Part shown: in pieces, positions 42,298 through 50,372 of the stretch
Position numbering within the stretch: the first letter of the stretch is position 1
How the letters are laid out: every line of letters starts with the position of its first letter
Assembly: GCF_044759095.2 (NCBI RefSeq)
Contig: NZ_JBIYSM020000002.1
Span: 1 to 64,000, forward strand
Source: JBIYSM02 sp044759095
GTDB lineage: Bacteria; Bacillota; Bacilli; Brevibacillales; Brevibacillaceae
Length of the DNA: 64,000 nucleotides
Reading direction: 5' to 3'
Program-made: the position numbers and the translations under genes
Notes under the pieces: model-generated
Told to the model about the DNA's origin: nothing
What the model saw: only the letters and a program-made list of their open reading frames with translations
Database searches by the model: none

Positions 42298-43100
42298 TGC
42301 AGCACACCCTCTTCCGAACGGGCTTTTTCGATCAGTTCGTTGAGCTTTTTCAATGCCTTGCCCAATCCGCCTACTTCGTCAATCAGCCCGTATTTGACTG
42401 CATCCGCTCCAATCACGTTGGTTCCGATATCGCGGGTAAGCTCGCCCGTACGCAGCATCAGTTCCTTAAATTTTTCTTCCGTGATTTTGGAGTGGCGGGC
42501 GATGAAGTTGACCACTCGATCCTGCATCTTGTCCAGATACTCGAACGTTTGCGGCACCCCGATGACCAGACCGGTTAACCGGATCGGGTGGATGGTCATC
42601 GTAGCGGTTTCGGCAATGAACGAATAGTCCCCGCTGACAGCGATCGGCACGCCGATACTGTGCCCGCCGCCCAATACCAGCGTAACGACCGGCTTGGAAA
42701 GGGAAGCCACCATTTCAGCAATCGCCAGTCCAGCCTCTACATCGCCGCCTACTGTATTGAGGATCACAAGTATGCCTTCGATCTTGCTGTTCTGCTCGGC
42801 AGCGACGAGCTGTGGAATGATGTGTTCGTACTTGGTTGTTTTGTTCTGGGGCGGCAGTTGGATGTGCCCTTCCACCTGCCCGATAATGGTGAGGCAGTAA
42901 ATATTGCTCTCCAGTTGCGGCACATTGGTTTGGCCCAGCTGGGTAATGGTATCGAGAATCCGTTTTTTTGAATCGTCGGGGCCAGGCGTCTCTGCAGGTG
43001 TTCCAGGCGCGGTTTGGGGCGGGTCCGGCTGTACGGGCTCTTCCTGATTGTTGTTGACAAACGGCGGTCTGTTTAAAAAGTCTCTGTATCCATTCGGCAT
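42294..43100 (-). CDS. tepA: ClpP-like protease TepA (YmfB)
   Basis: A 268-residue ClpP-fold serine protease. A proline-rich N-terminal extension (about residues 10-45) precedes the crotonase-like core. GGGHSIGVPIAVSGD holds the likely nucleophile serine near residue 145, and TMTIHPIRLTG the histidine near 168. The B. subtilis homologue was first described as aiding protein export and later as helping degrade small acid-soluble spore proteins after germination. AGGAGG lies seven bases before the ATG. Its 200-bp leader region holds a 33-bp direct repeat and a possible sigma-G promoter, which agrees with forespore expression. Confidence 0.9.
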   Translation of the reverse strand: MPNGYRDFLNRPPFVNNNQEEPVQPDPPQTAPGTPAETPGPDDSKKRILDTITQLGQTNVPQLESNIYCLTIIGQVEGHIQLPPQNKTTKYEHIIPQLVAAEQNSKIEGILVILNTVGGDVEAGLAIAEMVASLSKPVVTLVLGGGHSIGVPIAVSGDYSFIAETATMTIHPIRLTGLVIGVPQTFEYLDKMQDRVVNFIARHSKITEEKFKELMLRTGELTRDIGTNVIGADAVKYGLIDEVGGLGKALKKLNELIEKARSEEGVLQ

Positions 43101-43111
43101 AGGCTATCCTC

Positions 43112-43210
43112 CTACTTAGTGGCGAAACTGCGTCGATTTGCATCCTTGCGAAGCCACATCCAGGTGCCCGCAGGGTGCTACTTAGTGGCGAAACTGCGTC
43201 AATTTGCATC
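43112..43210 (-). repeat. 33-bp direct repeat pair in the tepA leader
   Basis: The units 43112-43144 and 43178-43210 (both beginning CTACTTAGTGGCGAAACTGC) are identical except for one base, and are separated by a 33-bp spacer, giving a 66-bp period. They lie between a possible sigma-G promoter and the tepA ribosome site; the first unit ends against AGGAGG. No coding function is apparent. Confidence 0.9.
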
Positions 43211-43221
43211 ACTCTCCTGGT

Positions 43222-43251
43222 TAGTATGAGTTGAGGAAGGGAAAATGATGC
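43222..43251 (-). promoter_or_regulatory. Possible sigma-G promoter of tepA
   Basis: On the minus strand GCATC (43247-43251), 18 bases and CATACTA (43222-43228) resemble the sigma-G consensus (GMATR, CATWHTA). The -35 differs in its last base. tepA is known as a forespore gene in B. subtilis, which fits. Confidence 0.4.
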
Positions 43252-43263
43252 ACAGCTGGAAAA

Positions 43264-43295
43264 GAAAGAAAGGCAGCGATTGTCTCGCTGCCTTT
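43264..43295 (-). terminator. Intrinsic terminator of the RNase J gene
   Basis: A perfect 11-bp stem (43269-43279 with 43285-43295, AAAGGCAGCGA type) is followed by TTCTTTC on the minus strand. Confidence 0.85.
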
Positions 43296-43304
43296 CCGTA
43301 TTCC

Positions 43305-44981
43305 CTAGACTTCCATAATGATCGGGAGGATCATCGGTCTGCGACGCGTTTGTTCGTACAAGAAGCGTCCCAGGGCGTCCTTTACGTTGTTTTTCAAGGA
43401 CGACCACTCGTTTACATTTTCTTCCATGCATTTGATAAGTGTTTGGGTTACGATGCGATTCGCCTCGTCCAGCAGTTCTTCTGATTCCCGCACGTAGACA
43501 AACCCGCGGGAAATGATGTCAGGACCAGATAAAATCGTGCCATTTTGTTTGCTGAGTGTAACAACAACTACCAGTATGCCATCTTGCGAAAGCAGTTTGC
43601 GGTCCCGCAACACGATGTTTCCTACGTCACCGACGCCCAAGCCGTCAATCAGTACGTTGCCTGCGTGGACTTTCGGGCCAAATCGTGCTTTTCCACCGGA
43701 GATTTCCACAGTGTCGCCGTTGTCCAGAAGGAAGATGTTTTCCGGCGGTATCCCAACCTGTTCGGCCAGAATGCCGTGCATGCGAAGCATCCGGTATTCA
43801 CCGTGAATGGGGATAAAGTACTTCGGTTTCATCAGGTTGAGCATCAACCGCAGTTCTTCCTGGCTGCCGTGACCGGACACGTGAACGGTACCATTGGGGC
43901 CGTGTCCTCCGTAGATGACTTCAGCACCGATGCGATACAACTGATCGATGGTGCGAGCGACGTACTTTTCGTTGCCCGGGATGGGTGTAGCTGCGATGAT
44001 AACAGTATCTCCTGGAAGGATGTCAATTTTCCGATGGGCGGATCGGGCCATCCGGGTGAGCGCAGACATCGGCTCCCCTTGACTTCCAGTAGACAGAATG
44101 ACGACTTTTTCAGCCGGGAGCTTGTTTACCTCGTCCGGCTCGACAATCAAGCCGTTGGGAACGTTCAGATAACCCAAGTCCATGCTGATCGAAATGACGT
44201 TTTGCATGCTGCGTCCGACGACCGTCACCTTTCGGTTAAACTCCACGGCAGCGTCGATCACCTGCTGAATACGGTGGACGTTTGACGCGAAGGTGGAGAC
44301 AACAATCCGTCCAGACGATTTACTGAATACGTCCTTGATTGCGACTCCCACGGAGCGCTCAGAACCGGTAAAGCCAGGGCGCTCGGAGTTGGTGCTGTCC
44401 GACAGCAAGCAGAGCACGCCGCGCTCTCCTATCATGGCCATTTTGCCGAGGTCAGCGGTCTGGTTGTTGACCGGTGTTTGGTCAAACTTAAAGTCACCGG
44501 TGTGGACGATATAGCCCTCCGGTGTTTCCAGACAAACTCCGACGCAGTCCGGTATACTGTGGTTTACGCGGAAAAACGTAGCCTTCATTTTTCCCAGTGC
44601 GATTTCGGAGTCGCTGTTGATCAGAACGCGCTTGGTATCGCTTAGGATACCCGCTTCTTTCAATTTTGCTTCAATGAGTCCCAGGGTGAGTTTGGTTGCG
44701 TATACGGGCACATTCAAGTGTTTCAACACATAGCTTAGGCCGCCGATGTGATCCTCGTGTCCGTGCGTAATAATGATGCCGCGAACCTTATCGCGGTTTT
44801 CCTCCAGGTACGTGATGTCCGGAATCACCATGTCAATTCCCAGCATTTCCTCTTCAGGGAATTTCAAACCGGCATCAATGACAACAATATCGTCGTCACA
44901 CTGCACCACGTACATGTTTTTCCCAATTTCGCCAACTCCGCCCAGGGCGAAAATGAGAATCGAATGTTGAGATTTTGCCAA
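43305..44981 (-). CDS. rnjB: Ribonuclease J (at the rnjB locus)
   Basis: A 558-residue beta-CASP metallo-beta-lactamase nuclease with endo- and 5'-exonuclease activity in the family. HGHEDH at residues 73-78 is the full metal motif, with GDFKFDQTP, SDSTNSERPGFT, the beta-CASP domain and C-terminal HSGHG-type motif (VHVSGHGSQEE, IPIHGEYR). Its place between tepA and dapA equals rnjB (RNase J2) of B. subtilis, but J2 there has an altered metal motif (HGHDEN). This protein has the J1-type motif and may be the active main enzyme. The TTG start has GGAGG upstream. It is transcribed alone. Confidence 0.93.
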   Translation of the reverse strand: MAKSQHSILIFALGGVGEIGKNMYVVQCDDDIVVIDAGLKFPEEEMLGIDMVIPDITYLEENRDKVRGIIITHGHEDHIGGLSYVLKHLNVPVYATKLTLGLIEAKLKEAGILSDTKRVLINSDSEIALGKMKATFFRVNHSIPDCVGVCLETPEGYIVHTGDFKFDQTPVNNQTADLGKMAMIGERGVLCLLSDSTNSERPGFTGSERSVGVAIKDVFSKSSGRIVVSTFASNVHRIQQVIDAAVEFNRKVTVVGRSMQNVISISMDLGYLNVPNGLIVEPDEVNKLPAEKVVILSTGSQGEPMSALTRMARSAHRKIDILPGDTVIIAATPIPGNEKYVARTIDQLYRIGAEVIYGGHGPNGTVHVSGHGSQEELRLMLNLMKPKYFIPIHGEYRMLRMHGILAEQVGIPPENIFLLDNGDTVEISGGKARFGPKVHAGNVLIDGLGVGDVGNIVLRDRKLLSQDGILVVVVTLSKQNGTILSGPDIISRGFVYVRESEELLDEANRIVTQTLIKCMEENVNEWSSLKNNVKDALGRFLYEQTRRRPMILPIIMEV

Positions 44982-45049
44982 AACTTGTAACCTCCTATAT
45001 TTAGTTGTCCGTTACACTCATAAAAAACCGCCCCAAATCACTTAGTCTC

Positions 45050-45079
45050 ATTATACCCGATTGGAAAATAGGAAAACAA
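45050..45079 (-). promoter_or_regulatory. Promoter of the RNase J gene
   Basis: TTGTTT (45074-45079), 18 bases and a consensus TATAAT (45050-45055) on the minus strand, about 70 bases before the start codon. Confidence 0.55.
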
Positions 45080-45132
45080 GTAAGAAAACCCAGCAGGTTC
45101 ATTCCTGCCTCACCGCCTGCAGTTCCAAAAAC

Positions 45133-45160
45133 AAAAGAGCCATCGGGTGATGGCTCTTTT
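45133..45160. terminator. Terminator of the asd-dapG-dapA transcript
   Basis: AAAAGAGCCATC (45133-45144) pairs with GATGGCTCTTTT (45149-45160). T residues follow on either strand; the minus-strand reading ends dapA. Confidence 0.9.
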
Positions 45161-45170
45161 TCTGAAAAGA

Positions 45171-46040
45171 TCATGATGGCAGCAGTGAATGAACAAACGC
45201 TTTCTCTTGCTCGTTCAGCGCGACGAGCGGCAGCCGTACGCCTCCAACAGACACGCCCAGTTTCTCCAAAGCCGCTTTGGTAGGCGTCGGGCTGGGATAT
45301 GCAAACAGGCCTTCAAACACAGGAATCAGCTTTCGGTGCAAAGCGGCAGCTTCCGCGTTCCTGCCTGCGAAGAATGCATTCATCATTTCCGTCATTTGCC
45401 GTCCTGCCACATGGCTGGCTACACTTACGATTCCGACCCCACCGATGGAGAGAACCGGCAGCGTCAAGGCGTCGTCGCCGCTGTACAGCTCAAACCCCTC
45501 CGGCGCGTGCTCAATAATTTGGGCCATTTGTGCCAGATTGCCGGATGCTTCCTTGATGCAGACGACGTTTGGAATCCGGGCAAGGCGGAGAGTCGTCTCT
45601 GCAGTCATGTTCACTGCGGTGCGACCTGGTACATTGTACAGCATAACCGGAAGACTGGTTGCTTCAGCGAGCGCTTTGAAATGCTGATACAACCCTTCCT
45701 GTGACGGACGACTGTAGTATGGAGCCACCAGCATGACCGCATCCACGCCAATTTTTTCGGCCGCTTGCGTGAACTCAATGCTTGCAGCCGTATCGTTGCT
45801 TCCGGTTCCCGCGATAATGTGGCATTTCCCTTTGGCATACGCCACGACGTGCTTGAACAACTCAAGCTTTTCCGTCTTGGAAAGCGTCGGGGATTCCCCT
45901 GTAGTGCCGCTCACGACGAGCGCTTCCGTCCCGGTTGCCAACAGATGGTCGATGAGCCGCTCCGTTTTTGCGAAATCGATTTGAAGCTGCTCGTCAAAAG
46001 GGGTTACCATCGCGGTAACCAAACGACCAAATCGTGCCAT
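45171..46040 (-). CDS. dapA: 4-hydroxy-tetrahydrodipicolinate synthase
   Basis: A 289-residue DapA, a class I aldolase that condenses pyruvate with aspartate semialdehyde. GRLVTAMVTPF near the start, GTTGESPTLS, the tyrosine of MLYNVPGRTA (about 134) and the Schiff-base lysine of VVCIKEASGN (about 162) are all present. Its product feeds both lysine/diaminopimelate and, through the nearby spoVF genes, spore dipicolinate. It lies 33 bases after dapG and ends at a strong terminator. Confidence 0.97.
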   Translation of the reverse strand: MARFGRLVTAMVTPFDEQLQIDFAKTERLIDHLLATGTEALVVSGTTGESPTLSKTEKLELFKHVVAYAKGKCHIIAGTGSNDTAASIEFTQAAEKIGVDAVMLVAPYYSRPSQEGLYQHFKALAEATSLPVMLYNVPGRTAVNMTAETTLRLARIPNVVCIKEASGNLAQMAQIIEHAPEGFELYSGDDALTLPVLSIGGVGIVSVASHVAGRQMTEMMNAFFAGRNAEAAALHRKLIPVFEGLFAYPSPTPTKAALEKLGVSVGGVRLPLVALNEQEKAFVHSLLPS

Positions 46041-46073
46041 TGCCTATCCATCTCCTCTACATGTGTGAACTGC

Positions 46074-47300
46074 TTATGTGCGGCTTGTGTGCAACTGGAA
46101 CTGCTGATGCAAGGCACGTACCGCCCGAACCATGTCCGTTTCGTGCACAAGCACCCAAATGGTGGTGTGCGAGTCGGCTGATTGTAGGATTTGAATATCT
46201 TGTTGCGTCAATGCCTCCACAATTTGGGCCATGACGCCGGGAACCCCGGTCATGCCTGCTCCGATTACGGAGACTTTCGCACAATGCGGCAGCAGCTGGG
46301 GTTCATATCCCATCTCGGTGAGAATTTGCGCTGCCTTTTCCCCCATTTGGTCATGCACGGTATAGGCGACTCCCAACGGATTGACGCTGATAAAATCCAC
46401 GCTGATGTCGTTGTTGGCCATCGCTTTGAATACCTGCAATTGCGTGTCGTATTGGCCCTCTTTGTTCAGCACCTTGATTTGCGTGATATTCGGCACATGG
46501 GCAATCCCCATGATCAGTCGGTCCTGGACATCATAGCCCATCTTGCCGATTTCCATCAAGGTGGTCACAAGCGTACCCGGGTCGTCGGAAAATGTGGAGC
46601 GGACACGAATCGGCACATTCGTTTGCATGGCGATCTCAACTGCACGCGGATGGATCACTTTTGCGCCGAGATGGGCCATGTTGCAGATCTCCGTATAGGT
46701 GACGGTGGTGAGCGGCTGGGCCTCCTCTACAATCCGTGGGTCAGCGGTCATGATGCCGTTTACGTCGGTAAAAATATCGACCATTTCGGCCTGCAGCGCC
46801 ACGCCCAATGCCGTAGCAGTGGTATCGCTGCCTCCCCGCCCCAGCGTCGTTATTTCCCAGTCGGCTGTGCGTCCTTGAAAGCCCGGAACAATCACAACGT
46901 TGCCCGCTTCCAGTTCCTGTCGAATCCGCTTGGGATCGATGCTCATGATCTGGGCGTTGGTAAAGTCCCCCGTCGTGATGATGTTCGCCTGCCCTCCCGT
47001 GAGAATGGTAGACGGGATCCCCCGGGCGTTCAGCATACTGCACATCACGGTTGCGGAAATGATTTCCCCCGTATGCATGAGCAAATCCGTCTCCCGATTC
47101 GGCAGACGGTTTCCGTTGTTGCGAATTAATTGTAAGAGAGTGTCGGTTGCGTACGGGTCTCCTTTTCGTCCCATCGCAGACACGACCACGACCAGGGCGT
47201 AGCCTTCTGCCAACGCCCTTTCTATATGTGTGATTGCGCGCAGTCGGCAATCTTCTGTTGTCAGTGAGGAGCCACCGAACTTTTGGACGAGAATTCTCAC
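46074..47300 (-). CDS. dapG: Aspartate kinase (DapG type)
   Basis: A 408-residue aspartokinase. KFGGSS (residues 7-12) and FTDVNGIMTADPRIV (kinase core) precede two C-terminal ACT domains (from about residue 265). The place between asd and dapA marks it as DapG, the diaminopimelate-sensitive aspartokinase I of B. subtilis. The GTG start has AGGAGAGAGG upstream. In this cluster it supplies aspartyl phosphate to asd. The length is that of the alpha subunit; no internal beta start was examined closely. Confidence 0.95.
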   Translation of the reverse strand: MRILVQKFGGSSLTTEDCRLRAITHIERALAEGYALVVVVSAMGRKGDPYATDTLLQLIRNNGNRLPNRETDLLMHTGEIISATVMCSMLNARGIPSTILTGGQANIITTGDFTNAQIMSIDPKRIRQELEAGNVVIVPGFQGRTADWEITTLGRGGSDTTATALGVALQAEMVDIFTDVNGIMTADPRIVEEAQPLTTVTYTEICNMAHLGAKVIHPRAVEIAMQTNVPIRVRSTFSDDPGTLVTTLMEIGKMGYDVQDRLIMGIAHVPNITQIKVLNKEGQYDTQLQVFKAMANNDISVDFISVNPLGVAYTVHDQMGEKAAQILTEMGYEPQLLPHCAKVSVIGAGMTGVPGVMAQIVEALTQQDIQILQSADSHTTIWVLVHETDMVRAVRALHQQFQLHTSRT

Positions 47301-47311
47301 AGACCTCTCTC

Positions 47312-48352
47312 CTATGAATTAGCTTTGATGAGTTCCTCTGCAATTTGTACGGTATTCCACGCAGCGCCTTTCAAGAGGTTGTCAGATACAATCCACATGT
47401 GAAGTCCGCGTGGATGGTGCAGGTCGCGACGGACGCGTCCTACGAATACATCCAGCTTGCCAGCAGAGTCCGTCGCAAGCGGATATCGCTGTTCCTCCGG
47501 CGAGTCAACGAGAACCACGCCTGGCGCTTGCTCCAGCAGAGCTTTCACTTCCGCCAAATCGTATTCCTGTTTTAGTTCCACATAAACGGCCTCGCTGTGC
47601 CCGTAAACGACCGGGATGCGCACGCAGGTGGCGGAAACAAGTACATTCTCGTCACCCAAAATCTTTTTCGTCTCGTTTACCATCTTCATCTCTTCATAGG
47701 TAAACCCGTTGTCGGTGAACACGTCAATTTGCGGGATGGCATTGAAGGCAATCTGGTGGTGAACCGGCAGTTTTCCGACCGGAAGCACCTTGCACTGCGG
47801 TTCTTTTCCGTCCAGAACGTCACGTGACTGCGTCAACAGTTCCTCGATCGCGGACGCACCGGCACCGGATACCGCCTGATAGGTTGAAACGATGATGCGG
47901 TCTATGCCGTAACGATCATACAAGGGTTTCAAAGCAGCAACCATCTGAATGGTGGAGCAGTTCGGGTTGGCGATGATGCCCTTGTGCTTGAAGGCAGCAT
48001 CCATGTTTACTTCCGGAACCACGAGCGGGACATCCGGGTCCATGCGGTATGCACTGGTATTGTCAATGACCACTGCACCGTGCGCGACTGCGTGTTTTGC
48101 CAACTCCTTGCTGACCGCGCCGCCTGCACTGAACAGGGCAAAATGCACGCCGGCGAAACTCTCCGGTTTGGCCTCTTCGATGACAACTTCCTGTCCCTTA
48201 AACATGACCTTCTTGCCCGCGGAACGACCGGACGCAAGCAGCTTGAGCTGGTTGATCGGGAAGTCACGCTGTTCCAAAAGTGAAATCATCTGCTGTCCGA
48301 CTGCACCGGTCGCACCGACTACAGCCACATTGTACTTCAGTTGGTTCTCCAT
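47312..48352 (-). CDS. asd: Aspartate-semialdehyde dehydrogenase
   Basis: A 346-residue Asd that reduces aspartyl phosphate to the semialdehyde. VGATGAVGQQM (residues 13-23) binds NADP, the catalytic cysteine is in NPNCSTIQM near residue 131, and the VSGAGASAIEEL and HSEAVYVEL segments follow. It belongs to the compact spoVFA-spoVFB-asd-dapG-dapA order of B. subtilis, which couples aspartate-family synthesis to dipicolinate production. Confidence 0.97.
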   Translation of the reverse strand: MENQLKYNVAVVGATGAVGQQMISLLEQRDFPINQLKLLASGRSAGKKVMFKGQEVVIEEAKPESFAGVHFALFSAGGAVSKELAKHAVAHGAVVIDNTSAYRMDPDVPLVVPEVNMDAAFKHKGIIANPNCSTIQMVAALKPLYDRYGIDRIIVSTYQAVSGAGASAIEELLTQSRDVLDGKEPQCKVLPVGKLPVHHQIAFNAIPQIDVFTDNGFTYEEMKMVNETKKILGDENVLVSATCVRIPVVYGHSEAVYVELKQEYDLAEVKALLEQAPGVVLVDSPEEQRYPLATDSAGKLDVFVGRVRRDLHHPRGLHMWIVSDNLLKGAAWNTVQIAEELIKANS

Positions 48353-48386
48353 CTTTTTACCCCTCCAGAACGCGAATGAGCGTGAT

Positions 48387-48983
48387 TTAGTAATTGAATC
48401 TTTCTATTAGCAAGGGTTGCAATTGTCTGCCTTCTAACGCAGCTTCACAGGTTTCCTTGAGCAATTCCATACGTGCGACGAGCGAATTCGGTTTTTTATC
48501 CGGAGCATCCTGCCCAAACGGGACGAAGTAAATGTTTTTGGATGCGAGCAGTTTCGCGATGTTGGCAGCGTTGAGCCCCAAGCCGTCGTTGGTGGAAATG
48601 GCGATAACCACCGGGCGCAGGTTGCGCATTGTCGCTTTCGCCGCCATCAGTACGGGACTGTCGGTAATGGCGTTGGCCAGACGGCTGGTCGTACTCCCTG
48701 TACACGGTGCGATCACCATTGCATCAAGGAGCTTGGAAGGTCCCAAAGGCTCTGCTTCCGGAATGGTCGTGATCAACTTTTCGCCCGTGATGTCCACCAA
48801 CTGCTTTTGCCAACCCTCGGAGGTTCCGAATCGGGTGTCCGTGGTCAGGATGGTATTGGTGACGATGGGAATGACCCGGGCGCCGGCATCTATCAGCCGC
48901 TTGATCTGCGGCATTGTCTCCTCAAAGGTACAGTGCGACCCTGACAAGCCAAATCCAATGGTTTTTCCCTGCAAATCACTCAT
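48387..48983 (-). CDS. spoVFB: Dipicolinate synthase subunit B
   Basis: A 198-residue flavoprotein-like subunit of dipicolinate synthase. GKTIGFGLSGSHCTFEETMPQI near the start and MVIAPCTGSTTSRLANAITDSPVLMAAKATMRN in the middle resemble the phosphopantothenoylcysteine-decarboxylase fold. With subunit A it oxidises the DapA product to dipicolinic acid in the mother cell. The ATG at 48983 has CAGGGGGAG upstream and overlaps spoVFA by eight bases; an upstream in-frame start would add 46 unconserved residues. Confidence 0.96.
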   Translation of the reverse strand: MSDLQGKTIGFGLSGSHCTFEETMPQIKRLIDAGARVIPIVTNTILTTDTRFGTSEGWQKQLVDITGEKLITTIPEAEPLGPSKLLDAMVIAPCTGSTTSRLANAITDSPVLMAAKATMRNLRPVVIAISTNDGLGLNAANIAKLLASKNIYFVPFGQDAPDKKPNSLVARMELLKETCEAALEGRQLQPLLIERFNY

Positions 48984-49878
48984 GTTGACTCCCCCTGGTG
49001 ATGGATTGTTCGGCAATGAGACGAGACAGCGTATGGGCCAAAATCTGACCTGCTGTTTTCGGTGCGACAATACCAGGTAATCCGGGAGCGAGGATTGCTT
49101 TGATGCCTCGTCTTTCGGCATAGCGGAAATCTGTGCCGCCTGGCTTGGAGGCCAGGTCGAGAATGAAGGCAGACTGCTGCATTTGGGCGATCACTTCTGC
49201 AGTGAGTATCAGTTTTGGAATGGTATTGAAGATAAAATCCGCATTGCTCACCTGCTGCTTGACTTCGCTTATATGAAAGGGAGTAAGTCCCATCTCATAA
49301 ACGCGTGCTAAGTGTTCCTGACGCCTCGCTCCTACCCTCACGCGTGCTCCTAATGCGTGCAAAGCGCGAGCCATGGACATGCCTGTCCGTCCCAACCCGA
49401 GCACGATTGCCTGTGACCCGTGGATCGTAATATCCGTATTTTGAATCGCCATCATCAACGCGCCCTCTACTGTGGGAATGGAGTTGTATATGGCCACATC
49501 ATCACGATCTAACAGTTCCACCAGCGAAATTTGCTTCGCGGCAAACAGGTTTTTCAGGTAGGGTTTTGCCATGCCTGTATAGACGACACAGTGCTTTTGC
49601 AAACTGGCCGCGTGTTCTTCCACCAGTTGCAACGGCTTGGAGCAGAAAATGCTTTCGACGTAGCCCCTGTCATCGGAACCGACTATGGGAAGGATGAGAG
49701 CATCGGCGTCTTTCAACACGTCGCATGTTAATGGTTTTTTCGTTGCCCCTGTGAAAATACTCTCCAGGTTGTCAAAGCCAATCAACGTAACGCTTGCATC
49801 CAGCTGGATACACTTCTTGATGACTTCCAACTGTCGAGCGTCTCCGCCGATTAAGGCAACATGTATCCCCGTTAGCAT
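48976..49878 (-). CDS. spoVFA: Dipicolinate synthase subunit A
   Basis: A 300-residue NAD(P)-binding subunit of dipicolinate synthase. The N-terminal VALIGGDARQLEVIKK and the central Rossmann motif VLGLGRTGMSMARALHALGARVRVGAR (about residues 157-183) are typical. The ATG at 49878 has AAAGGGG eight bases upstream. B. subtilis transcribes spoVF in the mother cell from a sigma-K promoter; I did not find a convincing sigma-K site in the 136 bp upstream, where an A/T-rich TAAAAT with TTGCGT is the best candidate. Confidence 0.95.
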   Translation of the reverse strand: MLTGIHVALIGGDARQLEVIKKCIQLDASVTLIGFDNLESIFTGATKKPLTCDVLKDADALILPIVGSDDRGYVESIFCSKPLQLVEEHAASLQKHCVVYTGMAKPYLKNLFAAKQISLVELLDRDDVAIYNSIPTVEGALMMAIQNTDITIHGSQAIVLGLGRTGMSMARALHALGARVRVGARRQEHLARVYEMGLTPFHISEVKQQVSNADFIFNTIPKLILTAEVIAQMQQSAFILDLASKPGGTDFRYAERRGIKAILAPGLPGIVAPKTAGQILAHTLSRLIAEQSITRGSQHE

Positions 49879-50014
49879 GCTGCGTTCCCCTTTCCACACA
49901 TTTTACTGCATTAAACAATCGAAACGCAAAGGTTTTTCCGTGTGAAAAAGAGTACGGAAATCGTTGCGGTCTACCCCCATCCTATTCGGTTACCAAAAGT
50001 TCGGTGACTGCGGC

Positions 50015-50275
50015 TTACTCCTGCTGGACCTTCACACTCTCCTTGTTCATCTGGATGATCATCATGTCCGGACCGACTTTCACGATGGCGTCCCAGGGGA
50101 TGACGATCTCTTCCCGCCGTTTCCCGAAGCGAAACAGATTGCCGCCCGGCAAGATGATGGACGTGATTTCACCTGTAGCGGGGTTGATCTCCAGATCGGC
50201 ATCCCCTACAACTCCTATGCGTTCCCCATTGTCCAATCCGATGATTTCCTTTCCGCCCAGATCGCTTAATCGCAT
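50015..50275 (-). CDS. ymxH: YlmC/YmxH family PRC-barrel sporulation protein
   Basis: An 86-residue PRC-barrel protein (MRLSDLGGKEIIGLDNGERIGVVGDADLEI at the start). Members of the YlmC/YmxH family occur in spore formers and affect sporulation, with no known biochemical activity. GGAGG lies upstream of the ATG. It stands between spoVFA and mlpA as in B. subtilis. Confidence 0.92.
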   Translation of the reverse strand: MRLSDLGGKEIIGLDNGERIGVVGDADLEINPATGEITSIILPGGNLFRFGKRREEIVIPWDAIVKVGPDMMIIQMNKESVKVQQE

Positions 50276-50343
50276 AACCCTTCCTCCTTGTTAACCCGTA
50301 GTGGCGATACGATGTGATTTGTCCCGATTACCTGAAGAATACG

Positions 50344-50370
50344 CAAAAAAACCGGCGGAATGCCGGATTT
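50344..50370 (-). terminator. Intrinsic terminator of mlpA
   Basis: ACCGGC (50351-50356) pairs with GCCGGA-type bases (50362-50367) around GGAAT, then seven T residues on the minus strand. It abuts the mlpA stop. Confidence 0.8.
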
Positions 50371-50372
50371 TT

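Noticed and set aside
49879..50014. Sigma-K promoter of spoVFA
   Set aside because: Expected from B. subtilis, but no AC / CATA-N3-TA pair with proper spacing was found; only a weak sigma-A-like pair is visible.
50297..50330. A third copy of the tepA leader repeat upstream of ymxH
   Set aside because: Only a short core (TCGCCACTA) plus scattered bases match; this could be chance.
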